A stretch of DNA of 64,000 bases from Podaxis mareebaensis (Eukaryota > Basidiomycota > Agaricomycetes > Agaricales > Agaricaceae), in the NCBI GenBank assembly GCA_018524725.1, contig JAEUWP010000058.1, forward strand, positions 1 through 64,000, given 5' to 3'. This document shows positions 1 through 11,464 of the stretch, in pieces. Within the stretch, counting starts at the first letter, position 1. Every line of letters starts with the position of its first letter. Below the pieces are notes generated by a model. The model saw only the letters and a program-made list of their open reading frames with translations, searched no databases and was not told the DNA's origin. Both the position numbers and the translations under genes were made by a program.

Positions 1-1188
1 GATCCTAGTGCCTCTGCAAACCATCTAGTGAGATAGCTGCCCCCTAGCAAAGCTTAGGTGACTGGTGATAAGGACCAGCCTAACATATGCTTTGTAGTGA
101 GTATTATTGTCTCATGCATTCTGGATACTGAGCTTATTCCAGTGATGATTGTTCATGCTTGCCCTGGAAGTCATCACCATGAGTGAAAGTGTGAAGACAG
201 CACTGTCATTGTTACACATGCAATCCTAGCACACTACTTATGGGACAGGGTATGGTCAATTTTTGAGACAATGGCTTCAGAAACAAATAAGAAATGGACT
301 GAATGTTACTGATACAGGGTGGACCAAAAACAAAAAGAAAAGTTCAGAAGTGAAGGGAACTGAACAAGTCATGGTCTGATTTGGTAAGATAGCAGATGAT
401 AGCAGCCTGGCACTCAGAGCCCTACACTACCTTCACCAGCCTTGGCCAATTCCCTGGCTAGTGCATGGGTGGTCAATCAATGTGTGCTTAGCCTGCTGGA
501 GATCAAGTTTCAGGCAGTTAGTCTACATGTATATTAACATGTATTCCAATTTTGAGTACAACAATGCCTGGAGGGGCTGTTTTTTTCCAAGCTCTAAACA
601 TTGAATATTCTGCAGAATTTTGTTGCAGATATTCAGGCTTGTGGTGGGCTCATTTGAGGTATATCCCAAGTTAGCCTTCCACTATACTGCATCAGATTGC
701 ACCAGGCAACTCAAGGACTGATCCTTTTGTACATGCATAGATATAAAGCCAGCCCAAACTACTTGTTTTCTGACTCATATTCCTCTCATTGGGCTCAGTG
801 GTACTGATATACTATGACTACACTTTTGTTACCTATTAGAAAATGATGCCTGAATTTTATGAAACCTGCCTGCTCAGTAATAGTACACTGTTATTTTCAC
901 ATAATAATTTTTATACTTTATAATGACTCAAACTATCAACTAGCAGTTACATGAAGGGGTAGCCTGTGAATGTGGGGGGTCCAGGATATTCAGCTTATAC
1001 AGGCCATTCAGGGGTTGGTGCAGGAAAGTGGTGGTTCAGTGCCATGCTTACTGACTGCCAGAGCAAACAATGGGCACAGTCCCATTATCAGCCAACATAT
1101 CTCCTGTGCTTGTTTGGATCCCTTTGCTTCTGAACTTTTCTTTTCAATTCTGGTATATACCCTATCATGGCTGATAGCACAGTGGTGG
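1..1188. other. CpG-free, AT-rich gene-poor segment
   Basis: I read this stretch on both strands and found no CpG dinucleotide until position 1189, although TpG and CpA are frequent. No open reading frame gives a recognisable protein; the longest (970-1227, +) resembles no family I know. CpGs return gradually between 1189 and about 1900. Loss of CpG without loss of G or C in other contexts is the mark of old, heavily methylated sequence, so this is probably a decayed repeat or silenced gene. That origin is inference; no LTR or inverted-repeat end was seen. Confidence 0.6.
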
Positions 1189-2720
1189 CCGACATGTCCT
1201 CAGTTGGTCAGTCAGCACTGGTGCTGAATTAGCTGTTCCCCTGTGCCATCCCCAGAGTACACACCATACCTCAGTACACAGTGGTCTTAGTGAGTGGGCT
1301 TGCGAGGTGGGCACTCGTGTAACTGCCCATTGACAGTGTATATAAATAAATAAATCTATTCTGTGAAGACACTAATGTGAGCTACTGAGTGGGGGGGTCA
1401 TATAAAATTCAGGCAGCATTTTCGAATAGACAATGATGAGTAGTCTTAAGGCATTAGTACCACATCTAATGAGGAGGATATGGATCTGAAAATAGGATTG
1501 TGGCATCACTGTCACTATAAAATACAGGGAAAAATATAAAGTTAGTATGACTGCATAGAGTATCATAAGTGATGCACTTATGGCACTTGTGTTCTGTGTG
1601 ATGATGTTTCTCTTGAAAATTCTAGGAACTTATGGAGAAGACGGGTGGTATTGTGAGGAAACAACTGGCTCAAGGCTTTATATCTGTGCAGGCTTTGAAG
1701 ACTTAGACTTCCAAGTAATTGAATCCTCCAAAATGGCCATACTCTGCGAGCAACCTCACACAGTATGGGCCGACTTTCAATATGTCTCACATCAACCTAC
1801 CGTGACTAGACCAAAACTCTACAACAAAAACCAAGGAATATTCAGAGTTTAGCACTCGGAGAAGTAGTGCCTCTGAAAATTGGGGTATTGTATTCAGGCA
1901 TATACATAGACATATGCAACGACATCAAACTGCGTCTCAATATCCGCCAAGCGCACATTGGGAGACCCTAAAATGGGACCTGATGCGCCAAAGACCGACT
2001 TCGACCAGGCCACCGAGGCACTGGCTGAAAGATTGACCAAGCTCGGTGAGGGTTGCGGGCATACCGAGCGTCAGGCCGCTATCTTAGCCAAACCAGACCC
2101 TTACTTGTTCGGATCACTTCAGTTTCGAAACTTTTCTTTGCTTTTGATCCACCCCGTTAGCTCGGGCAGTTCTAAGGTGCTGTTTCCCGACAGTCATGCA
2201 TTGGGGGGCGGGTCATCCCACGTGGCGAAAACCAACAACTCGTCAAGGAGCTAAAAACGTATACCAGTTGTTCATGCCATCAGGCATAAGTAAAACCCTG
2301 TTGCTACCACTTCCGATGATGTAAGGCTTCTGATTTCGCGCTTTCACTCGCAGTTTCATGAAGTTACCACGTTTGACCTCGAAGATCGAGTCGAGAATTG
2401 CAGCAAGAGCTCTACGATGCCATGAACGAATGATCTTTCGACGCCAGTTTTTGGGTATCTGGTGATTTTATCAGTGGTCACATCCCCACCTCAACTTTGA
2501 AACATACCTTATCAATGAATGCCTCCACCCAATTAGATGGTATGACCCAATCCCCACGCCATTCAGTAGTAAATTTCCAATTAATTTGTGGAAACTGCCA
2601 TAGTACGTCTGCCTCTGGACGCACCAACGGTGATTGCGATGACCAGAACAGATATCTCGTTGCTACGTAGGCCTTCTCACTTGTCGCTATGGAATCAGGC
2701 CAGGCAACGACGTCCGCTGG
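1189..2720. other. intergenic, no supported gene
   Basis: Short open frames occur at 1580-1852 and 1958-2254 on the plus strand, but neither has a recognisable domain nor splice-linked partners. CpG content rises from almost none at the left to ordinary levels by about 1.9 kb. I see no RNA gene or repeat end here. Confidence 0.5.
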
Positions 2721-2725
2721 CTCAT

Positions 2726-4180
2726 TTACTGAGATATGTGTGTCAGCAATTTTCCGGCTGGTCCATAGTGCTGTAGCGGAACCTCACCATCCCTCGTGTC
2801 CGACAAACAACGGATCTTGCTGACACACATGGAGTAAAACCGGTTATACATATCCGCTGTCTCGACGCAGAACTCGGCAGTTGACCTTTCAACGTCACGT
2901 AGGAAATCTGAAAACGACACATGATAGAATGACAAACCGCTGGGCAACCCATTTGTCAACTGGACTTCGAGAACGGAATCAAGATTGTTGATGGATGCAT
3001 AGAACGTTGCTAATGAAAGTCCAAGAATGGAACAATTGATGAGGAGAAGGTCTTCAACTGAAGTGTGACGACGAAATTGGGTGAAGAGCAGCAACAATGT
3101 AGTGGGAAGAATATCCTTTGGAATTTGCTCCATTATGAACCTATAGAGTCGGTCCAAGTTCGACAGAGGCGTCCTGTCGGAAATCTTGCCGTTGTCAGGT
3201 TTCCCCAACGCCAGTATCAACCGCAGCTTTGCTTCGGGTCCAAGTACGCCCGCACTGCTAGCGATATATCTGGCGGCACTAGCAACGTAGATAAAGAGGC
3301 CTCCCGCTTGGTCGACGAGCTGAAGGATGTCCTCCTCGGACGGCCAGACGAAGGTAACAGGAAACTGGCGTTTTGCTCGAATCCTATTGAAGCTATCGCG
3401 AAGATACGCCTCAATGTCCTGATCAGCATCACAGGATACTGGAAGGGTCAATTGCCAGCAGACCTCACTGGCTTGCTCCGACCGGAACGCAGCGGCGATG
3501 TGAGGCTCTGGGAGACTGAAGAACGCCCACAGGAAAGGGGTTGTCCGCTGATGGACGGAAGTAGTGATGACCTCGATAATGACACGTTGGGCGTCTTCAT
3601 CGTCGCACTCGTCAAGACCATCGATGATGATGACCGTATCCTCACGGATCCCAAGACCTTGACTTCTCAGCTTCCGGAGCGGGTAAACGAGTAGCTCATG
3701 GAACTGTATCTCGAACACCCTCTCCAGGACAGAGGGATGGCGCTGGATCTTGGCGTCAAGAAGATCAGCGTAAGCCGGATATTTAAGGGCAAGTTGATAG
3801 ATGATTGTCGGCAAGAATTTCGTATGTTTGTTCCACTGGTTCGGTCTAGAGAAAAAAAATGCTGCATCCAGTTTATCTCCCAGGCGTTCTGCGCAGGTCT
3901 GTGCGAGCGCAGACTTCCCAACTCCAGCAGGTCCTTGCAACCACAACATGCGAGCCTTGCGCTCCTTCCAACCGCCCAAGCCCCAATCAGTGATGTTGCG
4001 AATGTACTCCTTGTGAGTGCCCGGAAAGCACCGCAGCAGCTCGCGTGCATTCGGGTCGTGAATTGCTTCCGGAAGGGAAGCCCTTCGTAGTGTGTCGATT
4101 CCAGCGCCTTTATCTACACAACTCGAGAATTCAGACCAGCTTCTCGAGACTGGAATTTGTACCCACTGCTGCTTTGACAC
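2726..4180 (-). CDS. NACHT-type P-loop NTPase (NLR-like)
   Basis: A 484-codon open frame encodes a NACHT-family NTPase of the kind expanded in mushroom-forming fungi, where these proteins are thought to act in non-self recognition. The N-terminal part carries the pattern IHDPNARELLRCFPGT, which in this family leads into the NTPase. Walker A is GPAGVGKS (about residue 82) and Walker B is VIIIDGLDECD (about residue 180). After about residue 330 comes a helical region ending in FYHVSFSDFLRD, usual for these proteins. No WD40, ankyrin or TPR repeats follow the NTPase; a stop comes soon after. The frame opens on GTG, not ATG, and a stop lies just upstream, so the true start is probably in an upstream exon joined near 4110 (a TTGTGTAG acceptor is visible). 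It may be a repeat-less NLR or a truncated copy. Confidence 0.8.
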   Translation of the reverse strand: MSKQQWVQIPVSRSWSEFSSCVDKGAGIDTLRRASLPEAIHDPNARELLRCFPGTHKEYIRNITDWGLGGWKERKARMLWLQGPAGVGKSALAQTCAERLGDKLDAAFFFSRPNQWNKHTKFLPTIIYQLALKYPAYADLLDAKIQRHPSVLERVFEIQFHELLVYPLRKLRSQGLGIREDTVIIIDGLDECDDEDAQRVIIEVITTSVHQRTTPFLWAFFSLPEPHIAAAFRSEQASEVCWQLTLPVSCDADQDIEAYLRDSFNRIRAKRQFPVTFVWPSEEDILQLVDQAGGLFIYVASAARYIASSAGVLGPEAKLRLILALGKPDNGKISDRTPLSNLDRLYRFIMEQIPKDILPTTLLLLFTQFRRHTSVEDLLLINCSILGLSLATFYASINNLDSVLEVQLTNGLPSGLSFYHVSFSDFLRDVERSTAEFCVETADMYNRFYSMCVSKIRCLSDTRDGEVPLQHYGPAGKLLTHISQ

Positions 4181-4189
4181 TCGGTGTTG

Positions 4190-4809
4190 AAAATCAAGTT
4201 TCTTTCAACGAATAGCTCGTTGGGCACAAAATTATTGCTGTCGCGGAACATGAATGTTGGAGGGGAGAGACTAGTCCAACGGATGCGGGCTATGTCAGAC
4301 CCAAACTGTGCGGCCAACACGAAAGGTCTCTCTTCACCAAATCCCCACGGTGCAAAATGACCAATCAAGCCGCTGAAGGCTACACTCCTATCCCTTCGGG
4401 ACGTCACTGAAATGTAGGGTACATCGCCTGATGAAGTGGTGTAACTAACTGAAACCCAACGTGTCCTCACATCGTCCTGAGGTAACAATCACACTCATAT
4501 GATTGTCATAGAATTTAGTATCCCAGTAGTGTCCACGATCACCTTTTAGACAACCCTGGTCACAACTTTGTAGGCAATATTTATGACATTTGTTGGAAAC
4601 CGGGTTTCCAAATAGAATATTCCCCCGACCCCTATATCTCCTGATAGAAGCACAAAACAAACCTAAAATATCCCATTCCGTTCACTCCGACAAATACATC
4701 GAAAATCAAATGCCAATGACAACGCTGCGCAGAAATTGGCACGATATAACAACAACTTGTCTCTCCATTCCTATTTTCCTTTGGACTCGTACCCAGGACA
4801 CACCACACA
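4190..4809. promoter_or_regulatory. gap between NACHT gene and P450 copy 1
   Basis: The interval between two divergently oriented genes. A minus-strand frame at 4114-4488 could hold an upstream NACHT exon, but I cannot recognise it. The P450-proximal part is AT-rich. No specific regulatory motif could be assigned. Confidence 0.3.
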
Positions 4810-7112
4810 ATGGTGATACTGGAAGCCATCCGTTCTACTGCACCTCAATTCCTCTCCGACCACTACATCCTACTCTCCGTCTCCTTCATTCCTTACTCAC
4901 CCCCATCAACCCAGTCTACTTTTTCTACAAAACCCTCATCTACCCAACCTACATCTCGCCTCTACGTCACACCCTCGGACCACCTCTCTTCCCTTCTTCA
5001 TCATCCTCCTCGATCTTCTCTAAACTCATCGGTCTAGTTACGGGTCAATTCCCCGCAATCATCAATGGCGAAGCTGGCATTCCTCAACGCGAGTGGTTCA
5101 AAGCGTACGGAAGCGACAAAGGCGTCGTGAGAGTCGTTGGACCTGTGGGTATCGAACGGGTCATGTTCTTGAGTCCGGAGGCTTGTGAGAAGGTCTTAGT
5201 TAAGGGGTAGACTGAGTATCCCAGGGTGGGTTTCTGCTTGTTTCTGATTTTTGGGTCTTCATGAGTGTTTTGGGAATAGCCAAAGTTTATGAAGGATGTG
5301 TTGGGCCTTGTGACGGGTTACAGGTTGTTGAGGTGGAGAAGAATGAGCATAAGCGGATGAGGAGGATGATGGACCTGGCTTTCTCGCTGCCGAATTTGGT
5401 TTCGCGTGAGTCTGGAGTGGATGTATTTCGACGTGTTGGTCCCAACGGAGGCGCTTGTAGAAATGGACAAGTACCATGACGTGATTGGGAGGTGAGTCCA
5501 AGACCCTAACACACATACACCGATACATACGAATCACCCCGCGCAGCCTGATCAAAATCTTCGACGACCAAGTATCCTCCCAACCCACCGGAAAAATCCT
5601 CCCAACGTACGAATGGAGTACGTCCCTCTCCCCTATCCCTCTCCCAAACCTCACTAAACAACAGCAACAACAACAGTGTCGAAAGTAACCCTCGACATAA
5701 TCTGCACCACTGCCTTTTCCTATGACGCCAACAGCCTCCACGACCCACATAACGAACTTGCAGTGGCCTACGAGCAGATGATCAAACTCCAAAACGGTGT
5801 CAACCGAGCATGGCTGATTGCACTCGTCTGCATTCCTGGATTCTCTGCGTTCATGGAAAGCAAATGGGCATGGAAAATTCGAGAGTCTATCGCCAAAATT
5901 CCAAAATTCGGTATGCCGAACCCTGTTTCTGACCTTGGTGCATTGAACGGTGTTTTTAATTCGTGTGTGGGTCTGGTTAGGTCTGGTTGCGGTGATAATT
6001 GACTCGATGCACCAGATTCAAGAGATTTCAAAAGGGATGTTGGAGGAGAAGATGCGTGAGAGTCATGTGGCGGAGATGGAGAAGGAGAGGAAGAAAAATA
6101 TTACGAGTTTGCTTGTGAGAGCGAGGAAGGAGAGTTTGGAGAGTGAGCCGAGTGGATGGAGTATGGGTGATGAGGCTACGATGGATCAAGTTGTACGTGC
6201 TTCTTGGTTTTCATGCTTGATACAGTGTTGATGGATGTGCTAGTTGACGTTCCTTGATGCTGGACACGAGACCACTGCTTCTGGACTTGCCTGGGTACGT
6301 CTCGAATTTCTTTCCTTAGATACTTTCCTCATTGATGCCTGTAGACTCTATATCTCCTCGCAGCGAACAAAGAAGCTCAAGACAAACTCCGCGAAGCAGT
6401 CACGCCCGTCCTAGCCGCCAACCCAAGGCCAGATTATGGAACACTAAAGGAACTACAGTGGCTAGACTCTGTCGTGCACAGGTCCTACCCCACCCCTCCC
6501 AGATAATCTACTAACTCCACAAACACAGAACGGAAAGTCTTCGCCTACTCCCACCATACCCATGACATTCCGACAGGCAGCGAAAACGAACATTGTCGAC
6601 AGCGTACTTATCCCAAAGGGCACGATTTTCTACGTCCCAGTACGTTCACCGCACATCAAATCGAAACCTCTTGTCTAACGATGCCATGTGCAGATCCGCA
6701 TTATCAACACCTGGAAAGATATCTGGGGTCCAGATGCAGAAGAGTTCCGTCCTGGACGATGGTTGAATCTACCGCAGAGCTATCACTCGCAGTATTCGTT
6801 GATGTCGTTTATTGTTGGTCCGCATGCGTGTATTGGGAAGACGATGGCCATTATTGAGATGAAGACTGTCCTTGTGTAAGTTTTCCGTGCTCTTGTTGTA
6901 ATGCTGATGCTGAATGGTGGTGGTAGATCGTTGATTGTGAACTTGGAGTTTGATTTGATGTTTGAGGGACAGATCCCTCAACCGACGGCTGCAATTATTG
7001 TGAGTTTACAGTTGAGATTTTGTGGTTGGTTTTGTGTGTGTTGACGTGATGTGTAGAACCGAAGGATAATATGCCGCTGAGGGTTCGGCGAGTGCAACGC
7101 CAGGGTGCATGA
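4810..7112 (+). pseudogene. cytochrome P450 copy 1, broken
   Basis: This is a close paralogue of the intact P450 at 13.5-15.9 kb, with exons in the same order. Recognisable parts are the N-terminal MVILEAI, the block around GEAGIPQREW (5070-5095), the I-helix AGHETTASGLAW (6257-6294), the EFRPGRW region (6740-6760) and the haem loop FIVGPHACIG (6809-6840). At least three lesions disable it: an in-frame TAG at 5208-5210 where copy 2 has a Cys codon (after ILVRE), a one-base deletion near 5331-5336 that shifts the frame before EKNEHKRM, and a one-base deletion near 6551-6558 inside the ESLRLLPP block. The first intron of copy 2 is also shortened here and has lost its GT donor. The last exon keeps the tail KPKDNMPLRVRRVQRQ. 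Sequencing error could explain one lesion but hardly all of them. Confidence 0.85.
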
Positions 7113-7509
7113 TTTGTACAGGATATATCCTACCGGCCCAGTTTTTTGAATCGTAGCTGTGTCTTTGTTCCTCCACTCTATTTCGTTTTGGTATGTTGAA
7201 GAGTTTGACTGTTTGCTTTGTGCCACGACGACTGGAGATTTGTTTTAAGAGTGCAGATATAAACAATTCACTCCTTTGACTTCGTAAGTTTGTTGGTATT
7301 GATAAATTACATACGCACGTTCAAAGGAATCTGATACAATGACTTTAACTAAGCTGAAAACGGATAACAGCATCCAGTAAATAACATCTTGAATGAGCTT
7401 TTAGAAAAATGGGGCACTCCTCGCGAATCCCATTTTTCCACTGAGGCCCAAGCTCGCGCTCACTTGGCAAGACCCCCCCTCTATCTCAATCCTTATTACT
7501 ACTTGGCTT
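7113..7509. other. junction between convergent P450 and DUF6533 copies
   Basis: The downstream side of P450 copy 1 and the downstream side of DUF6533 copy A meet here. The segment 7345-7444 resembles 9876-9972 and 16101-16195, all containing a core like AGTAAGCAACATCTTGA followed by a gap and GATTCCCxTTTTC. These are 3' ends of the three DUF6533 copies, so this is a repeated part of the duplicated module. Confidence 0.55.
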
Positions 7510-9120
7510 TCAAGACTCGTTCCTCAAACTCGCTACTGCATCGGAGGTTTCTGTCCGAGAACTATGCCGAAACTGGATCGTGGATAGGGACATCGAGTGC
7601 ACAATATCTTGATTGAACCCAGATGTCAAGCTACCATGCTCCTTGAGTAAGAGTATCATCCGACTTGATACGAGGCTGGATAGAACAGTCCCAATGCTGT
7701 ATGTTCATCAGTACTTGATGACTGGTCATGTTTATGATCCAAATAATTGCTACAAACCGGGATGACATGGCTGCCAGTGGACCTGGGGCCCTCTTATAGA
7801 TTACGATGGTGAGTGCAGCGTTGACTAGTACTCTCCTCCGCATCAACACACGTAGTGGGAGATGTGGATAGGAATGGCACTCACAGCAGTTGAAGAGGAA
7901 GTACATGCAAGAATCCCAATATATCTTGATGAGTAATTGATTTGCCTCGGCATGGTAGAACTTGGTCCTTGTCCATATCACCATAAAAGTAATGACTAGA
8001 ATTAAGGAAGATGAATTTTGCATCTAAGGGAGTATTGGTGGCACCTACTGGTATCAATAATCAAAGCAACAACAGAACCCCACAACGCAAAAGACCCCTT
8101 CGTTCTGTCATCAGAAAGACATCGTGAAAACAAGAATTTCTGGGAGGGGGGTATCCATAGTGCTGCTGGGGCTGTGAAACGTAGTTGAGTATCTAGTCAA
8201 ACAAACATCTGGTGTAATTTGCGGTCACCTATCTTCACAGGCGTCACTCTGAATGCAATCGCGATAAAAGCACAAACCATTCCCTAACACCAAAAACGGA
8301 ATGCGATAAAATCCATTGAGTTGTCACTTGTAAAACGGGCTTCATACTGTCGTCAAAACGGATAAAAAGATAGCTGCTGGTCGGGAACTGCCCTACAAAG
8401 CATACGCTCTGAGAATGAAACAAACTTGGATCACAGATCAGGTAGACTGAACATCGGAGGCTTTGGGGAGACTAACACTCTGCAGCAGCTAATCCCGCAA
8501 AGGAGCACCCTGAAACAAGCCGTCAATTGCCATAATTAAGCTGGGCACAAGGACTCACAGACGACAGCATAGAACCCAGGGATGCAGAAAGCTCCCTGTT
8601 AAAACCCATTCAATGAAGCAGACCTTTACCAGATACAAACTTAACACCTCATAATTTCCTAATGGGTACGAATCAAACGAAGGCTCGTTGACTTCACATT
8701 GGAAGTGCCCACCGAATAGTGCCAGTGCAATAGTGAGAAAAGGGATATACCGGCAGGCTAAATAGATGAGGTTGATAGTGACCCATTTTCTCGCTCGCCA
8801 AATGCTCGAAATCTCCCAAAACCGAGCAAGTTACGTGTCAGTGGCCTTCGTATATTACATGCTAAACAGCAGAAGGGCTGACCTCTTGGGGTAGGAAATG
8901 AACATATTCGCAAATGAGCAAGAACACCAGAGCAACTGCCAACAGGAGTCAATGATCAACTTATCACTCCACCTACACGATGTTCTCACTAGAAAAATAC
9001 TATGTACGCCCACCTCGTATTCAGTACGCAAAGTACATCCAGATGGGGAGGCGAGAGACGCACTTCCAAAAGTTGTAGTTGTTTGATGAGGATTATGAGG
9101 GAATCGTTGCTGGGTACCAT
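7510..9120 (-). pseudogene. DUF6533-family membrane protein, copy A (decayed)
   Basis: DUF6533 proteins are multi-helix membrane proteins of unknown function, very abundant in Agaricomycetes. Spread through small exons I can read a start (MVPSNDSLIILIKQL), a helix ending LICEYVHFLPQE, the block INLIYLACRYIPFLTIAL, the hallmark FILRAYAL-G, and the C-terminal exon IGTVLSSLVSSRMILLLKE, each aligning with copy B. Two in-frame stops break it: TGA at 8949-8951 just before the LICEY helix, and TAG at 8393-8395 where the family has the Trp of RAYALWG. The last exon reads through to a stop at 7510. It lies tail-to-tail with P450 copy 1. The call rests on alignment to copy B and on my recall of the family pattern. 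Confidence 0.7.
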
Positions 9121-9879
9121 TGGGGCGAGGGAGTGAGGGATCCAAGCAGAACACGAACTCAAGGACTTATAGGTTCTACTTGGAGCCTCTGTGGCGACGA
9201 ACAATTATGCCAAATCAGTTTCTAAAAAGATATATCAATCATGCATTAGTAACGCTGTTGAATTGTGATCAATTAATGTTGAACGCTGTGCGGAACCTCA
9301 AAATGTTTAGTGCGGCCACACCGACCAGTGGTGAGATTTTTGCGACCGCTCACTCTTTTGGGAGATTCACAACTGGGGGTTCTTTCTGACTTTGGGTGAT
9401 TACCAACGGTCGAGACTAATGCAAAACGACTAGTTCGGGTTCATCAGCGAACTCCCCAGGGGTCCTGGTGAGCTCGTCGATGAACTTGAGCTGTTGTGAC
9501 CAATTCTATGACTGATGGCTCAGTGTTAACAGCGTTATCCTGTGCATAACGTGTCCACGTATTGCATACTTCACAGCAGTCCGGATGTAAGGGAAGATCA
9601 TTGAAATACTGCAGTAATTAGGCACTGCTAGGGAGTGATGAGAACAGGCGTCAACAGTCCTTGGGAGTGAGAAATATCTGTGGATATATACCAGAGCTAC
9701 AAGCACAACTCGTGTTGGTGACCATCGCCTTGGTTTCGGAACAACCACGCAAGGACCTAACTCTCACTGCAATTTTCACGCAACATAATTTTCTTGACTG
9801 CTAACTGGCAGCCAGCCCGGGTGTGCTGCAGGCAAGTCTATATGTCTCCATTCAAAGGAACTTCAAGGTCTGGGCTCAA
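9121..9879. other. spacer between DUF6533 copies A and B
   Basis: No coding sequence is supported. Part of the right end (about 9780-9880) resembles 16040-16120, downstream of DUF6533 copy C, in keeping with a duplicated segment. Confidence 0.4.
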
Positions 9880-11464
9880 CTAAATCGGAGAACGGATAGT
9901 GACGTCGAGTAAGCAACATCTTGACTGAAAGAAGGTGGATAATTCCCGCGATTCCCGTTTTCTCTGAGGCCTATCATCATCCGACTTGATATAATACTTG
10001 TTAAGACACAGCCAATGCTGCTCACGCAAAAGTCAGTTCAGTCTCCTGTTTTCAAATCTTTTTACTACTCACCGCGGTGATAGAATTACAATTGGGCCTG
10101 AGGTCTTCAGGTGAACAACGATTGAGGCGACTGCAATTACTTGAGGCCCCGAAATCAGGGAGAACACTGATTGGTGTCTAAAAGATCAGACTCACAAGAA
10201 TTGAGAGAAAAATATGTGATAGCATCATGGAATATCTTCCTCAACAGTCTATTCGTCTCATAGGAGTGGTATCTTCTGATTTTGGCCCAAATCACTATAG
10301 ATAAGACGACTGAAGGATATTTAAGTTATGATCCTCGCCAACCGAATGAAAAAGACCCTCACCAGCGTCGATGAACAAGATGATCACTGTCCCAAATGTT
10401 TCGAAAAACTTATTGCCGTGGGGCACACATGCTATCGTAGAAAAAGAGCGAGAGTCCACTCTCAGGGTCACTAGGGTTGCGGGTTAATACTCATGAAACG
10501 CTCTAGAGGAGAGCAGTTTAAAAACAAACATACAAGATTTCATCACAGGCTTCAGTTGTGCTGCGCCCAGTCCCAACCCACACGCCATGCCCTTGTAAAA
10601 AATGCAATGAGAATATAATAGATGCTGAGACCCCCACTCATTACTCACGACGGTCAGAACGAAAAGAATAATTCCCACTGGCCACGAAGTACCCCACAAA
10701 GCGTACGCTCGGAGGATGAAGCAGCCTAATGAATGAGGAAAGGCTGTTCGTCGCATCGTTCTTCGAGACTCACTTTCCGAAATCGCCAACCCAATGAAGG
10801 TGAGCCCTTAGGCAAAGCCGAGATCAATACAATGGCTCCGAATTTTCTAGCCTACGATGCTGACTTACACACAGAAGCGTACACTTCGGGTCCACAGGCT
10901 GCGATCGGCTGTCGGCCCAAGGGCTCTAATTAGTAGCGTCTCTTTGCTTTGGGCTTTAGGGTCGCACATTACGAGTTGCTAGAGGATGTGGTCAGTTCAG
11001 CAATTCGTCGCTTGCAAAGCAGGAGTACACACAAAAAATCGCCAAGAAGATAGCAGGGAAAGGAATATAACGGCCGAGTAAGTATACGATCTTGACAACA
11101 CTCCACCCCCCAGTCCATATATAACGGATCTTCGCGTGATAAACTCGTTAGCTAACAGTGTATGTGGGCTGTTACTATGTGAGAATTCATGGCAAAGCTA
11201 CTGACCTCTCGCGGCAGAACGTCAATGTACTCGCAGATGAGAACAGAAAAAAGAGCAACTGGGATCACAACATTATTAAAGACCTATATAATTTGCCCCA
11301 TTAAATGGATTCGAGTTACTTGTGGCATACTGGGCGAGGTGCCTTCAGTACCTGAGAATAGTTTGTAAAATAGGCAAAGCACGTACCTTCGCGTCCGAGA
11401 ATCCTTGCTGTCCTTCAATAAGTTTCTTGAGCAAATCGGCGGTGCTCGGAGCTTCAAGAGCCAT
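9880..11464 (-). CDS. DUF6533-family membrane protein, copy B
   Basis: A multi-exon gene of the DUF6533 family; the function is unknown. The start is the ATG at 11462-11464 (MALEAPSTADLLKKLIEG). Following exons give VALFSVLICEYIDVLPRE, then KIVYLLGRYIPFPAIFLA (around 11050-11090), FIGLAISE, the hallmark FILRAYALWG (around 10700-10720), a membrane helix ending IILFVLTV, a loop exon with ETNRLLRKIFHDAITYF, and the terminal exon VLTSIISSRMMIGLRENG ending at a TAG/TGA region near 9880. The alternating hydrophobic blocks fit several membrane helices. Each exon border I checked has a GT donor and AG acceptor and no stop was found in the blocks read, so it may be functional, but the exon at about 10.85-11.0 kb is uncertain. 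It is convergent with nothing downstream except copy A, and upstream it faces P450 copy 2. Confidence 0.65.

Noticed and set aside
3065..3694. 209-codon plus-strand frame inside the NACHT gene
   Set aside because: It is antisense to a clear Walker A/B protein and has no domain; a shadow frame.
5640..5680. CAACAGCAACAACAACAG repeat in P450 copy 1
   Set aside because: A short simple repeat inside a polypyrimidine intron end; not CRISPR or a functional repeat.
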